A stretch of 64,000 bases of DNA from Zingiber officinale (taxonomy: Eukaryota > Streptophyta > Magnoliopsida > Zingiberales > Zingiberaceae): positions 166,058,837 through 166,122,836 of the forward strand of contig NC_055988.1 in the NCBI RefSeq assembly GCF_018446385.1. The letters are read 5' to 3'. Below the pieces are notes generated by a model. That model made no database searches. It had not been told where the DNA came from and was given only the letters and a program-made list of their open reading frames with translations. This document shows positions 35,638 to 46,629 of this stretch, one piece after another. How positions within the stretch are numbered: position 1 is the first letter of the stretch; each line of letters opens with the position of its first letter. The position numbers were made by a program, and so were the translations under genes.

Positions 35638-35838
35638 ACTCCCCTCGGGGCGGTGCGATGGTTAAGACATGAGGTGTTGCCATATGAGGTCTTGAGGTCG
35701 AAACTCGGCGTGACCAAGCATAACCTTCCCCATGTCTTGGCCATTTGTACTAATGGCTAGTGGTCACCCGTGATTTATCTCCTCCGTGTTGGCCTAGGGG
35801 CGAGGGCGCTGGGGGCGAGCGAATTACCTTTTGCCACA
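35638..35838 (+). mobile_element. tRNA-derived SINE, copy 1
   Basis: A-box-like gcgatggttaag is at about 35656-35667 and a B box (aggtcgaaact) at about 35696-35706. The 3' end is ggcgagggcgctgggggcga. Flanked by a near-perfect 17-bp target duplication, tattccg(t)ctagattat, at 35621-35637 and 35839-35854 (one base missing on the right). It shares its 3' end with the inverted copy at 35973-36177. Confidence 0.85.
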
Positions 35839-35972
35839 TATTCCGCTAGATTATGTAAAAAAAAATACATTATAAGATTAACTTATAATCGACGGTTAGA
35901 TAATTAAAAAATGAAAGGAAAAGTTTTTTTTGAGTCATCCTCTAATTGACTAGGTACTCCAATAGAGCCATG

Positions 35973-36177
35973 TGACAAATTGCTCGCTCCCAGCGCCCTC
36001 GCCGTACCCGACCTCAGGTCATCACGAGAAAGGTAAATCATGGGAGCTGAGAGGATAAGTGGTGGTGGGGTGAGTTGCACAGGATCCGAGGATTTCCCGA
36101 TAACCCTATGATTCGACCTCACGATCTCATGTGACAAGTATGTCACCACTTACCATCTCGGATGATCCATAGGGTCA
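35973..36177 (-). mobile_element. tRNA-derived SINE, copy 2 (inverted)
   Basis: The minus strand has an A-box-like gatggtaagtggtg, a B box ggtcgaat (36111-36118 on the plus strand) and the 3' end ggcgagggcgctgggagcga. The 17-bp target duplication actccaatagag(c/a)catg lies at 35956-35972 and 36178-36194. The tRNA-like head differs more from copy 1 than the 3' tail does, suggesting related subfamilies. Confidence 0.83.
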
Positions 36178-36257
36178 ACTCCAATAGAGACATGAACTTA
36201 TAGCTCGATGCGAGTTATAAACAAACTACTTATTGGTGGGGTCAACTCCAATAGAGA

Positions 36258-36830
36258 TGATCCCGTCCGGAAGCTGAGTCGGATGAAGGCGGGTCTTGCT
36301 AAACTGGAAGTTGACGGAAAGTCGCTAAAGTGTTGGATCTACCTGTTACCCCCTTGGAAAGGTTCGCACGAGCGGCTGACGAAGAAAGATGACCAGGACG
36401 ATGACGTTGTCGCTCTGCGCACACTCAGACGAGCCCACGAGTCGTTAGAGACCAGAAACCAGGGAAAAGTCTCCGAGTCAGGCCCTCCGATGCTTAAGTC
36501 AGTATTTTTTTCTCCAGAAATCACAGAGAAAGGACGAAAAGTAGAGACTGGTAATAAATGACGAGTGAGTGTACCTGCATAAGGGACAAAACATCCTTTT
36601 TTATACTGCAACGGATGTCCCTGGGACTTGGCGAGTGTCAGGGAATGTCGGCTGTCAGGCTTTGTCTGGCGGTGACTGACACATGGCTCTTCCTAATAGG
36701 CTGGCGGCAAAACCAAAGACGTAGCGAGCCCCAACTGTTAGCATATTCCCTGACACATTAATTGTTCTCTGACATTCTCTGACAAGCGGTTACGATTCCT
36801 TGGTTTGTTTGTCCTGTAGTGCCTAAATGC
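36258..36830 (+). mobile_element. LTR-like start of a Ty3/gypsy (Tat-like?) element
   Basis: tgatcccgtccgg opens a GC-rich block directly after AT-rich gene-flank DNA. It includes a TATA-like ttttttatactgc near 36597 and complex sequence typical of an LTR. It leads without a break into the 66-bp minisatellite. I could not find the partner LTR or a primer binding site, so class and end are unproven. Confidence 0.45.
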
Positions 36831-37705
36831 TAGGTCTGCATCCTGACCTACTTCGATCCACTGCTATCCATGGCTTGTACATTCCAACCTGCCCAACTGA
36901 TATGTTTCCTGACCTGCATTTGTCTACTGTAATCCATGGCTTGCACGTTTCGACCTGCCCGACCGGTCTGTTTCCCGACCTGCATTGGTCTACTGTAATC
37001 CATGGCTTGCCCGTTCCGACCTGCACGTTAGGTCTATTTCCCGACCTGCTTCCGTTTGCCATTATCCTTGGCTTGTACGTCCCGACCTGCACGTTAGGTC
37101 TATTTCCCGACCTGCTTCCATTTACCATTATCCTTGGTTTGTATGTTCCGACCTGCACGTTAAGTCTGTTTCCCGACCTGCTTCCGTTTGTCATTGTCCT
37201 TGGCTTGTACGTCCCGACCTGCACGTTAGGTATGTTTCCCGACCTGCTTCTATTTACCGTTATCCTTGGCTTGTACATCCCGACTTGTACGCCAGGTCTG
37301 TTTCCCGACCTGCTTCCATTTACCATTATCCTTGGCTTGTATGTTCCAACCTGCACGTTAGGTCTGTTTCCCGACCCGCTTCCGTTTGTCATTATCCTTA
37401 GTTTGTACGTCCCGACCTACATGTTAGGTCTGTTTCCCGACCTGCTTCTGTTTACCATTATCCTTGGCTTGTACGTCCCGACCTGTACGCCAGGTCTGTT
37501 TCTTGACCTGCTTTCTGTTTACCGTTATCCTTGGCTTGTACGTCCCGACCTGTACGCCAGGTTTGTTTCCCGACCTACTTCTGTTTACTGTTATCCTTGC
37601 CTTGTACGTTCCGACCTGTAAGCCAGGTCTGTTTCCCGACCTACTTCTGTTTACGGTTATCCTTGGCTTGTATCGACCTGTACGCCAGGTCTGTTTATTT
37701 TACGC
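36830..37705 (+). repeat. 66-bp minisatellite, about 13 units
   Basis: Unit of exactly 66 bp in the well-kept copies (22 codons), with the core cccgacctgcacgttaggtc, then tttcccgacctgcttc and attatccttggcttgtacgt. Because the unit length is a multiple of three, open frames run through the array on both strands (for example 36827-37621 plus, 36823-37392 minus). The half-unit gacct-gcacgtt-aggtc can fold. Some units carry tacgcc in place of cacgtt. I see no reason to call it protein coding. Confidence 0.9.
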
Positions 37706-37861
37706 CCAGGGCCTTCCTTCACCTTTACTAGGTTTGTGGGCTCAATCTTCAACTGTACCTGACCCATGGGCTATGTCCTTGATCGCTATCAGAGCTGGCC
37801 CTTGTCCGACTTATACTCCTATCTTTTGACCGCCCCGTCAGCTGAGACTTTGACCCAGGCC

Positions 37862-38035
37862 ATATAAGTTTGACTTCTGACCAGCCAAATAGGCTTGACC
37901 TCTGACCTCCATGTAAGCTTGACTTCTGACCTCCACGTAAGCTTGACTTCTGACCTCCACATAAGCTTGACTTCTGACCTCCACGTAAGTTTGACTTCTG
38001 ACCACCTCATAAGCTTGACTTCTGACTACCTCATC
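37862..38035 (+). repeat. 24-bp minisatellite
   Basis: About seven units of gacttctgacctccacgtaagctt with small changes, directly upstream of the coiled-coil gene promoter. Again a multiple of three, so frames stay open. Confidence 0.9.
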
Positions 38036-38366
38036 TTACAAACCCCACGAACATGCACCGTATCACAAGTCTCCCCCTCAAGTCTAGTCGAAGGAGGATC
38101 TAGTCCGACTGACTAGACTCATGTCCTTGAGTTACCTGCCCTGGCTCCCGCGTTCTCCGCCGACCTATCTTCTATCTATATTCTACAAAGTTTCCCTCCA
38201 TCCTGGGAGATAGACGAACTCCTTCTATATGTATGTTGACTCCTTAACTTTCGAGCATACTTTTTTCTCATAAATGTCGCATGGTTCTCCAAGCGTCAAC
38301 TCAAATTCCGATGAAACTTGCTTCTTTACTTCGGCCAACTTCTCATCCTTTCACCTTCCCCTTCCT

Positions 38367-38373
38367 TATAAAA
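38367..38373 (+). promoter_or_regulatory. TATA box of the small coiled-coil gene
   Basis: ccttataaaagg, about 60 bp upstream of the ATG at 38430, in a compact promoter-like setting. Confidence 0.6.
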
Positions 38374-38429
38374 GGTTCGAGCCTCTCCTACCTCAAGTTA
38401 TTCGCTTGCCAACACAGTATCTTGCCTTC

Positions 38430-38891
38430 ATGGACCCCTCGACAGAACCCAACGAACTTGCTTCTTTACTTCGACAAACTTCTCATCTATTGGAGTTATC
38501 GGCTCAGAAAGAAGAAGCCTCGCTTCAGCAAATTGCCGCTCTGATGGAGTTACTGTCTCAAAAAGAAGAAATCCTACTGGAGATGGCTGCGAGCAGAGAT
38601 CTTCAAGCGTCCCTTACACACGAAATGGAAAGCCTCTGGCTGGCTACCAAGTCCAGAACTCGAGCCGAAATCGCCCTCAAGCTTAAAGCTCAATCGGACT
38701 TCCAGAGCCAGGTGCACTATATTATTTATTTGAAGATAAAGCATGAAGATGAGGTGGCTCTCTTGAAAGAGGAAGGACGGATCAAAGACGAGACCATCGG
38801 GCAATTGAAACGCGCCATCGATCTTATTAAGGAAGATTTGACTAAAGTTCGGGCTCATCTGACTAGAAAGATCAAGCCTCTGCTCTGGTAG
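38430..38891 (+). CDS. Small coiled-coil protein in the retroelement region (uncharacterised)
   Basis: Uninterrupted frame of 153 residues with ATG, a TATA box 57 bp upstream and an aataaa signal at 38931-38936. An in-frame ATG at 38274 lies upstream of the TATA box and is less likely. The protein starts MDPSTEPNELASLLRQ and is almost wholly helical with heptad-like spacing (LELSAQKEEASLQQIAALMELLSQKEE; LKIKHEDEVALLKEE; IDLIKEDLTKVRAHL). No enzymatic motif, signal peptide or membrane span is visible. It lies between the 24-bp and 72-bp minisatellites, inside what looks like a gypsy-type element. It may be the extra ORF of that element; a host gene is less likely. Function unknown. It is notable for being intact among decayed neighbours. 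Confidence 0.6.
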   Translation: MDPSTEPNELASLLRQTSHLLELSAQKEEASLQQIAALMELLSQKEEILLEMAASRDLQASLTHEMESLWLATKSRTRAEIALKLKAQSDFQSQVHYIIYLKIKHEDEVALLKEEGRIKDETIGQLKRAIDLIKEDLTKVRAHLTRKIKPLLW

Positions 38892-39256
38892 ACATGTAAA
38901 CCCTTAAAAGATGTACCTATGATTTAATGGAATAAAACCTGTTTTCTGTACCCCACTCATGGTTACTATTCGGGTAGCATCATGTCTTTATAGAACACCT
39001 GTGTTTGTCTAATATTTCTAGCAAAAACAGCAAAAGATAATAAAGATAGCTTGCTTACCCCATCCTCCTTTTACCTCATAACATATAAGCCTTTGGCCAA
39101 TGCAAATGAGACGCTTAAGGATGTGCCTGCAAGCTTTCATATTTAGCGAGAACCCTTAAAATATGGCTTACTGACCAGTCCGACCCGATGACTTGGCTTG
39201 CTGATTTTTGCGTCGGTGAATATAAGTAGTACTGACCGAGAAAATCATTGCCCCGA
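38892..39256. other. Non-coding stretch between coiled-coil gene and 72-bp array
   Basis: After the poly(A) signal the DNA has no readable frame. From about 39160 it acquires the gaccagtccgacc and gaccgag words that lead into the 72-bp minisatellite. Confidence 0.5.
38931..38936 (+). terminator. Poly(A) signal of the small coiled-coil gene
   Basis: aataaa about 40 bases after the stop codon, followed by a T/G-rich stretch (cctgttttctgt). Confidence 0.55.
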
Positions 39257-39863
39257 CCAAGAAGGTCGTTGGTCGTGAAAGCATGCTCACTTATAACTCA
39301 CACTAGGGCGAGAGTCTGGGACAATGACCTGGAATGTTGTTGGGCGTGAGAGCCTTGCTCACTTATAACTCGCGCTGGGGCGAGAGTCTAGGACAGCCGA
39401 CCTGGAAGGTCGTTGGGCGTGAGAGCCTTGCTCACTTATAACTCGCGCTGGGGTGAGAGTCTGGGACAGCCGACCTGGAAGGTCGTTGGGCGTGAGAGCC
39501 TAGCTCACTTATAACTCGCGCTGGGGAGAGAGTCTGGGACCCGACCTGGAAGGTCGTTGGGCGTCAAAGCCTTGCTCACTTATAACTCGCGCTGGGGTGA
39601 GAGTATGGGACCGACCTGGAAGGTCGTTGGGCGTGAGAGCCTTGCTCACTTATAACTTGCACTGGGGCGAGAGTCTGGGACAGCCGACCTGGAAGGTCGT
39701 TGGGCGTGAGAGCCTTGCTCACTTATAACTTGCGCTGAGGCGAGAGTCTGGGACAGCCGACCTGGAAGGTCGTTGGGCGTGAGAACCTTGCTCACTTATA
39801 ACTCGCGCTGGGGAGAGAGTCTGGGACAACCGACCTGGAAGGTTGTTGGACGTGAGAGCCTTA
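39257..39863 (+). repeat. ~72-bp minisatellite, left part of the array
   Basis: About nine units starting cgacctggaaggtcgttggg and continuing cgtgagagccttgctcactt, ataactcgcgctgggg, cgagagtctgggacagc. Each unit contains the perfect hairpin cgacct-gga-aggtcg. The array is interrupted at 39864 by solo LTR A and resumes at 51452. Tandem arrays in untranslated parts are known for Tat-lineage gypsy elements; whether this is one is inference. Confidence 0.92.
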
Positions 39864-39981
39864 TGTTGGTTGCTACTCGGAAAACCTAATGGTTCCACTG
39901 TACAAAAATTTTGTACAAAGGTCGTAACCTTTTCCTAGCTACCACGTGTTCTTTTAAATTAAACTTGGATCGCCTGCGGAA

Positions 39982-39986
39982 CTTAA
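39982..39986. repeat. Target-site duplication of the copia element, left
   Basis: cttaa, matched by cttaa at 49175-49179. The uninterrupted site is seen in solo LTR B as gcggaacttaacacg. Confidence 0.95.
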
Positions 39987-41056
39987 TGTTGGTGCGGCTA
40001 GCACTAACGATTTAACATAGGTTTTGATGAATGACAAATAGGTTAAGTTAGTTTTGTTGTTGTCTGACACTTTGATCAAGTGTGCAGGAGAAGTCCAGAC
40101 AGGTCGACGGGCTGACCAGATGTCTGGCGAGAAGTCCAAGCGGGTCGACGGGCTGACCAGACGCTTGGCGAGAAGTCCAGCTAGGTTGACGGGCTGACCG
40201 GATAGCTGGCGAGAAGTCCAAGCGAGTCGACGGGCTGACCGGACGCTTGGCAAGAAGTCCAGACGGGTCGACGGGTTGACCGGACGTCTGGCAGGTAAGT
40301 AAGGTAAGTCACTGGAGGGGAGTGACTGCGAGGACGCGTTCCCGGGAAGGGAACATTAGGCGTCGATCCGACTTAGATCCATTTCGGATATCTAAGTCGA
40401 GATCGTGACTAGATTCCGGTCTCGGAAAGACGGAATCTAAGTCATACTCTTGATGCTAATTTTTATTACTTAGCGTATCTGTAAAAATGTGCTAACAAAC
40501 TGTGCTGCAGGGTTTATTTGCCTCGGACTAACTGTGTTTTGCAGGAGAAGGGTTCGGGCGCCGGTCCGGGCGCTCGGAAGGGATCCGGCGGAGGCAAATT
40601 TTATCCCCAGGACGGCGTTGACACTTGGAGCATCTGGTTGGGAGTGTTACGTCACATTCAGCGCTCGGAAGGGATCCAGCGCCGGGCGGATATAAAAGCC
40701 CGGTAGGAGCTTCAAGATATCGATCTTCGAGAACTCGGTCAATCACTCTGCTTTCTGCGCTCAACAACGTTCACAAAGCTCAACGACTCACTCCGGTTCT
40801 CTTTTTAATTCATTGTTTGTCGGTTAGCTTTGTTTCTTTCTTTTCATTAGCAATATTTGTCGTAAATTGTAATTATCCGAATTGCTAGTGAATTGCCCAA
40901 CGAAAGTACTCAAGGAGTACGGGCCTTCGAGTAGGAGTCGTCACGAGCTCCGAACGTAAAATCAACAATGTTCATCTCTTTACTTCTTTACTTTTCTGCT
41001 GCTTAACGAAATTTTGAATCGATATTCACCCCTCTATCGAATCTAACGGTCTTACA
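39987..41056 (+). repeat. 5' LTR of the copia element
   Basis: 1070 bp. It holds the 41-bp hairpin array at 40089-40295, a TATA box (tataaaa, 40691-40697), and the end ctatcgaatctaacggtcttaca. Confidence 0.93.
40089..40295 (+). repeat. 41-bp hairpin tandem array in the 5' LTR
   Basis: Five units in exact 41-bp register. Arm pairs: 40095-40101/40121-40127 (ccagaca/tgtctgg), 40136-40142/40162-40168 (ccaagcg/cgcttgg), 40177-40183/40203-40209 (ccagcta/tagctgg), 40218-40224/40244-40250 (ccaagcg/cgcttgg), 40259-40265/40285-40291 (ccagacg/cgtctgg). The 19-nt centre holds ggtcgacgggctgacc, which can extend the stem. Confidence 0.95.
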
Positions 41057-41285
41057 AGTGGTATCGGAGCGGGTCGCCTCGATTTGGTGCAACCACCAAT
41101 CGAGCAGGTGAAATCATTTTTTAACAATTCAAACTGATATTATTATCTTTTGGAAGATTTTTTCTCGTTGCATTTAAAATCTAAATTGGTACAACACCAA
41201 CTTAGAGTTTCTATTTCTCCCGTATTGCTAATCCAAGACGAAGTCTTGGGATTTTTTTCCATTAATTTAGTGTGTGCAGGATAAG

Positions 41286-42931
41286 ATGTCTCAACAAGAA
41301 GGCTTCAGACAGTACGTCCTCCCCTATTCAACGGGATGACTTTTCGTACTGGAAGAGGAGAATGGAGGTCTACATGAAGACGGACTACGACCAATGGATG
41401 AGCGTCACAAGGGCTTACAAAATTTCATGGACAACTCCGGAACATAGTAGACCCTGAAGACTGGACAAATGATATAAAGAAAAAGGCATCAATTGAAAAC
41501 AAAGCCATCAATACTCTACACTGCGGACTAACACGAGTCGACCCACACGAAAACGCTAAGGAGCTTTGGGATAAGCTGATCGAATTGTACGAAGGAACAA
41601 GCGACGCGAAGGTAACAAAAGATCTATTTAAATAAAATTTTAATATAAAATGCGGGAAGGAGAAACGCAAGTCGACTCCACGCAGGGTCAAAGATATCCT
41701 CAACGGTCTCCACGCGATAGGCCACCAAATGGAGAACCGAGACTTAATCAGGTACGCGTTAAATGCTTTTCCGTGAAACAATTTGTGGGCATCAATCGTA
41801 GATGCCTACAAAATTTCAAAAAATTTATCTAAATTAAAATTGGATGAACTCTTTTGTGAATTAGAACTTCATGAGCAAACTAACGCCGGGGTCGAGAAAG
41901 GTGTAGCTTTATTTGCAGGTTCCTCTAAAGAAAAGAAGAACAAGCCCGAATCTGAAGAAGATTCCGATCAAGACTCTGAAGACGAAGAACACCTGGTGAA
42001 CCTGGTAAGGAAAATGTTCACCAGGAAAAAGAGAAGCTTCAGCAAACAGGATCTTCAGAAGATCAGTTCGCCAGCCGACTCAAGAAATGTCACATGTTTC
42101 GGATGTAACAAAAAGGGGCACTACAAGAACGAATGCCCAAGATTGAAACTTGACAAACCAAAGTCAACAAAGAAGAAAGCCCTCAAAGCAACATGGGACG
42201 ATTCCAACTCAGACGAATCGGAGGGAGAAAGGCAAAAGCACCAAAGTCACCTCACGCTGATGGCTCGCGAAGTTGAAACGGAAGACGAATCAGAGGAATC
42301 GGAAGATGGGTCCGAACCCGAATCGAGCCACGAGTCCACACTCGTTTCCAAAGGTTCCGAAGAGGTATACCTAAACTTAAATCGTAAATTCTTTAGAATT
42401 ATCTCGTGTTTAAATAAAAAATTAGTTAAATTGGAAAATAAAAATAAATCGCTTCTTGAGGAAAATCAAAACCTCAAGGAACAATTAAAAAATTCGAATC
42501 CAACTCAAGATCGAACACTTGAGGAGGAAAATTTATCATTAAAAAATGAAATTAATAAGTTAAAAGAATTGTTGGAAAAATTCACAACAAGATCTAAAAA
42601 TTTAGATTTAATTCTAAATAACCAAAAGGCATGCTATAATAAAACCGGACTTGGATATAAGTCAAACTCAAACAAAACCTTTAAATCATTATTAACCCAA
42701 CACAAAGCAACTAAACAAGCTTGGGTCCCGAAAGCGTGCTTAACCACGCAAGTAGGACTTAATCAATTCTATATACCTAAAGATAAAATACATTATATAA
42801 ACTTGAATAAATCAGATCAAAAACTAAAATATAAATCTAAATTAAAATCAAAATTCAAAACTCAACAAAATTTAGATTATCACCAAGTTGATTATAACTA
42901 TAAAAAGAATCGACACAAACCCAAAATCTAA
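41286..42931 (+). pseudogene. Copia gag (capsid/nucleocapsid), frameshifted
   Basis: The ATG at 41286 opens MSQQEGF but the frame stops within 18 codons. The gag sequence continues in another frame as DDFSYWKRRMEVYMKTDYDQW, breaks again near 41450 and 41630, and is open from 41783 to 42931. The zinc knuckle CFGCNKKGHYKNEC (CX2CX4HX4C) is at about 42098-42140. The acidic SEEDSDQDSEDEE and a long coiled coil follow, as in SIRE-type gag. At least three frameshifts or stops make it non-functional. Confidence 0.88.
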
Positions 42932-43614
42932 ATTAATGGCCAATAATTCAGGCGGAGGCTCGGGAATAGCTGGCACCTCCAAAACTAACCTACCCGACAG
43001 GGTAACCCAAAACAAACTAACCCGGCAGGGTAATTAGGATTAGTTAAAGAGAGACCAAGTTTAACTTAACTCATGGTACTGGTGAAGTTTTTGGATGATA
43101 GTACGTTAGGGAAGCTTGGGCATCGCATGTCTAGAAAGATATGGCTTCGATCTGGTGCATTTGGCCAAGTGGAACTGACCGAAGCTACCCTTAAACGAAT
43201 CCTAACCAGTTAGACCTAGATTTAGTACTAAGTTCCGTGGATAGGACTATTCGGAAAACTTCGAAAGGTTGGTTACTTCTAATGATGTCCATGTGACTCA
43301 CCAAGCTTAGAAATTTATCCGAAGAATGCCTATTTGTGGAAACCAAAACTAAATCTGAATCTAACACACGTTAAACCAAAACTCCATAATTAAAAATCTA
43401 ATTTCATCTCACAAAATCATAGGATTCCCTGATTGATAATATAGATCGGGTGAGATGAATAAGGCTTAAAAATTAATTTCAAAATGTTAGTTTTAAACTT
43501 AAAAATTATTTTCAAAATTTTAACTTTAAATCAATTTCAAAATTAAAAAAAAAAATTGATTGATTAAAAATTGATAAACTAAGACTAACATAAAAATCCT
43601 ACTTGTTGTAGGAA
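42932..43614. other. Non-coding spacer between gag and pol of the copia element
   Basis: About 680 bp with stops in all forward frames. The minus-strand relative at 63290-63840 carries the same sequence (for example aattcaggcggaggctcggg and acctacccgacagggtaa), so it belongs to the family and not to this copy alone. It ends acttgttgtag just before the protease frame, which looks like a splice acceptor. Confidence 0.75.
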
Positions 43615-46600
43615 ACCAAGTGGATTTTGGACAGTGGTTGCTCCAAACATATGACTGGAGATCACACCAAGTTCACTCAATTAACCTACAAAAGCCTAGG
43701 AACAGTTGCCTTTGGAAACAACGGTAAACTCAAGGTAATTGGTATAGGTAATATTGAATTAAAAATAGATTTCATAATTTCAAATGTTCTACTTGTTGAA
43801 AATTTTAAATACAATCTTCTGAGTATAAGTCAATTGTGTGACACTAGGTATAAGGTAAAATTTCTATCCTCAGAATGTTTGATCAAACATGTAGATAATC
43901 CAACTATAAGCCTAAAAGGCTTTAGAAAAGACAATATCTATGCCATCAACTTAACCACCTCTTCAGTCAAGTGTTATTTAACGCAAAAAGAAGAAACCTG
44001 GTTATGGCACAGAAGAATGTCACACACACATTTCAGAAACATAAGTAAATTAAGTGGTCTAGTTAGAGGCTTACCAAAATTACCTAACTTAGATTCAACA
44101 ATATGTAATGCTTGTCAACAAGGCAAACAAACAAAATCTACCCACAAACCAATTAATGAGTCCCAAACCAACTCAGTCCTAGAACTTTTACACTTAGATT
44201 GATTTGACTCCCATGGGGTCAAATCAATAAATGGAAGTCTATACTGTTTAGTTATAATAGATGACTATTCTAGGTTCACTTGGGTCAAATTCTTAAAAAA
44301 TAAAGATGAAACCTTTGAAATTTTTACAAATTTCTGCAAACAAATTGAAAAAGAAAAAGGCATAAAAATTAAAAGAATCAGAAGTGATAATGGAGGAGAA
44401 TTTAAAAATCATAATTTTGATAAATTTTGCCTTGAAAATGGCTACCATCATGAATTTTCTTGCCCTAAAACTCCCCAACAAAATGGAATTGTAGAAAGGA
44501 AAAATAGAACCTTACTTGAAGCATCGAGAACTATGCTAAATGAATACAACTTACCTAAATATTTTTGGGCAGAAGCTGTTAGTACAGCCTGCTATGTACA
44601 AAACCGAACAACACTAAACAAAAAACACAATAAAACATTTTTTGAAATATTTTACAACAAACAACCTAATATAAAATACTTTAAGGTATTTGGTTGCCCA
44701 GCCTTTATCCTAAATACTAGAGAACACTTAGGCAAATTCACTTCCAAAATAGAAAATGGAATTTTTCTAGGTTACTCTCTGAATAGCAGAGGCTACAGAA
44801 TTTATAATAAAGTCACTTTAAGAATTGAGGAAACCACCAATGTAAAATTCAAAGAATCCAATCAAAACCTAGAACAAGCCCAACCTCAACCAGTTGACCC
44901 TGTTCACGAACATATCAATTCTGAGGGAACAAACCAAACCCAAAATCATGAAGAAGAAGAACAACTACAAGAAAGTCAACCTCCTAGAACCATAAGAGTC
45001 AACCCAAACCATCCTACTAATCAAATAATTGGTGACCCAGACCTGAGGGTCCAAACTAGGTCATCTTTCAGAAACCTAAGTCAAATCTCGTTAATCTCAA
45101 ATATTGAACCCAAAACTGTAGCTGAATCTCTACTTGACCCAGACTGGGTCATAGCTATGCAAGAAGAATTAGCTCAATTTGAGCGCAATGAAGTTTGGGA
45201 CCTAGTACCTCCACCTAACGATAAGAAAATAATAGAAACCAAATGGGTATTTAGAAACAAGTTAAGTGAAACTGGAGAAATTACTAGGAACAAGGCCAGG
45301 TTAGTTGCCAAAGGGTTCAGTCAAGTTGAAGGACTTGACTACGATGAAACTTATGCCCCGGTAGCTAGACTAGAGTCCATTAGAATGTTACTAAGCTATG
45401 CAGCCCATAAAGGATTCAAACTATACCAAATGGATGTCAAGTCTGCCTTTCTTAATGGATTGATAAAAGAAGAAGTTTATGTAGGTCAGCCACCAGGTTT
45501 TGAAAGCCTAGAACACCCTGATTATGTCTACAAATTAAAAAAGGCATTATATGGACTTAAACAGGCACCTAGGGCATGGTATGAAAGACTAACCTCTTAC
45601 TTAACCTCTAAAGAGTTCAACCAAGGTCAAATTGACCCAACACTATTTGTGAAATCAATAAAAGAAGATATTTTTATAGCTCAAATTTATGTAGATGATA
45701 TCATCTTTGGTTCAACAAACTCAGAGTTTTTAAACGAATTTACAAACCTAATGGAACACGAATTCGAAATGAGTCTGGTAGGAAAATTAACTTATTTTCT
45801 AGGGTTACAAGTCAAACAAACAAATGAAGGAAATTATATTTATCAACAAAAATATACTAAGGAATTACTTAGAAAATTTGGAATGGAAAATACTAAAGAA
45901 ATAAAAACACCTATGGCAGTAAACACAATCCTAGATGATGATCCTAATGGAAAATCGGTAGACTTAAAACATTATCGGAGCGCAATAGGTAGTCTACTTT
46001 ACCTAACTGCAAGTCGACCGACATTTTATTTGCAGTTAGTATGTGTGCTCGATACCAAACCGTGCTAAAGAATCTCATTTGACTCAAGTCAAAAGAATCT
46101 TTAGATACCTCAAGGGAACCACAAATGTAGGAATTTGGTATCCTAGGACCAACAACTTTGAATTAATAGGATATTCTGACTCAGATTATGCCGGATGCAA
46201 ATTAGACCGCAAAAGCACAAGTGGTGGATGCCAACTACTTGATCCATCCCTTGAATCTGGTTTAGTAGAAAGCAACACTGTGTTGCACTATCTACAACTG
46301 AGTCAGAATACATAGCTATAGGCGAGTGTGTTGCACAAATATTATGGATGATGCATACTCTAAAAGATTTCAACTTAAATATCACAAATGTAAAAGTATT
46401 AATTGATAATATAAGTTCGATTAACTTAACCAAGAATCCTGTACATCATTCAAGAACCAAACATATTGAAGTTAGGCATCACTTCATCAGGGATCATGTT
46501 ACTAAAGGTGATATTGAACTCAAGTACATTGAGTCTAAATCAAATTTAGCTGACATTTTTACAAAACCACTCCCTGAGAGTGAATTTAGCAACTTACGAC

Positions 46601-46629
46601 GACAATTAGGGATGTGCTCAATAGACTAG
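43615..46629 (+). pseudogene. Copia pol: protease, integrase, reverse transcriptase, RNase H (broken)
   Basis: Protease-region motif ILDSGCSKHMTGD is at about 43624-43663. The integrase has the HHCC zinc finger (WHRRMSH...CNACQQGKQ, ~44005-44130), then [15 protein letters not shown] and [12 protein letters not shown]. Reverse transcriptase has [26 protein letters not shown] and the catalytic YVDDIIFGS (~45690-45715). RNase H has GYSDSDYAGC and ends KSNLADIFTKPLPE before the stop at 46629. Defects: an in-frame TGA at 44200-44202 in integrase, a frameshift near 46020 before the RNase H region, and one or two more at 46225-46320. Order IN-RT-RH is diagnostic of Ty1/copia. Confidence 0.92.

Noticed and set aside
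36823-37621. Repetitive protein genes across the 66-bp array
   Set aside because: Frames exist on both strands only because the unit is a multiple of three; no start context, conserved domain or splice signals.
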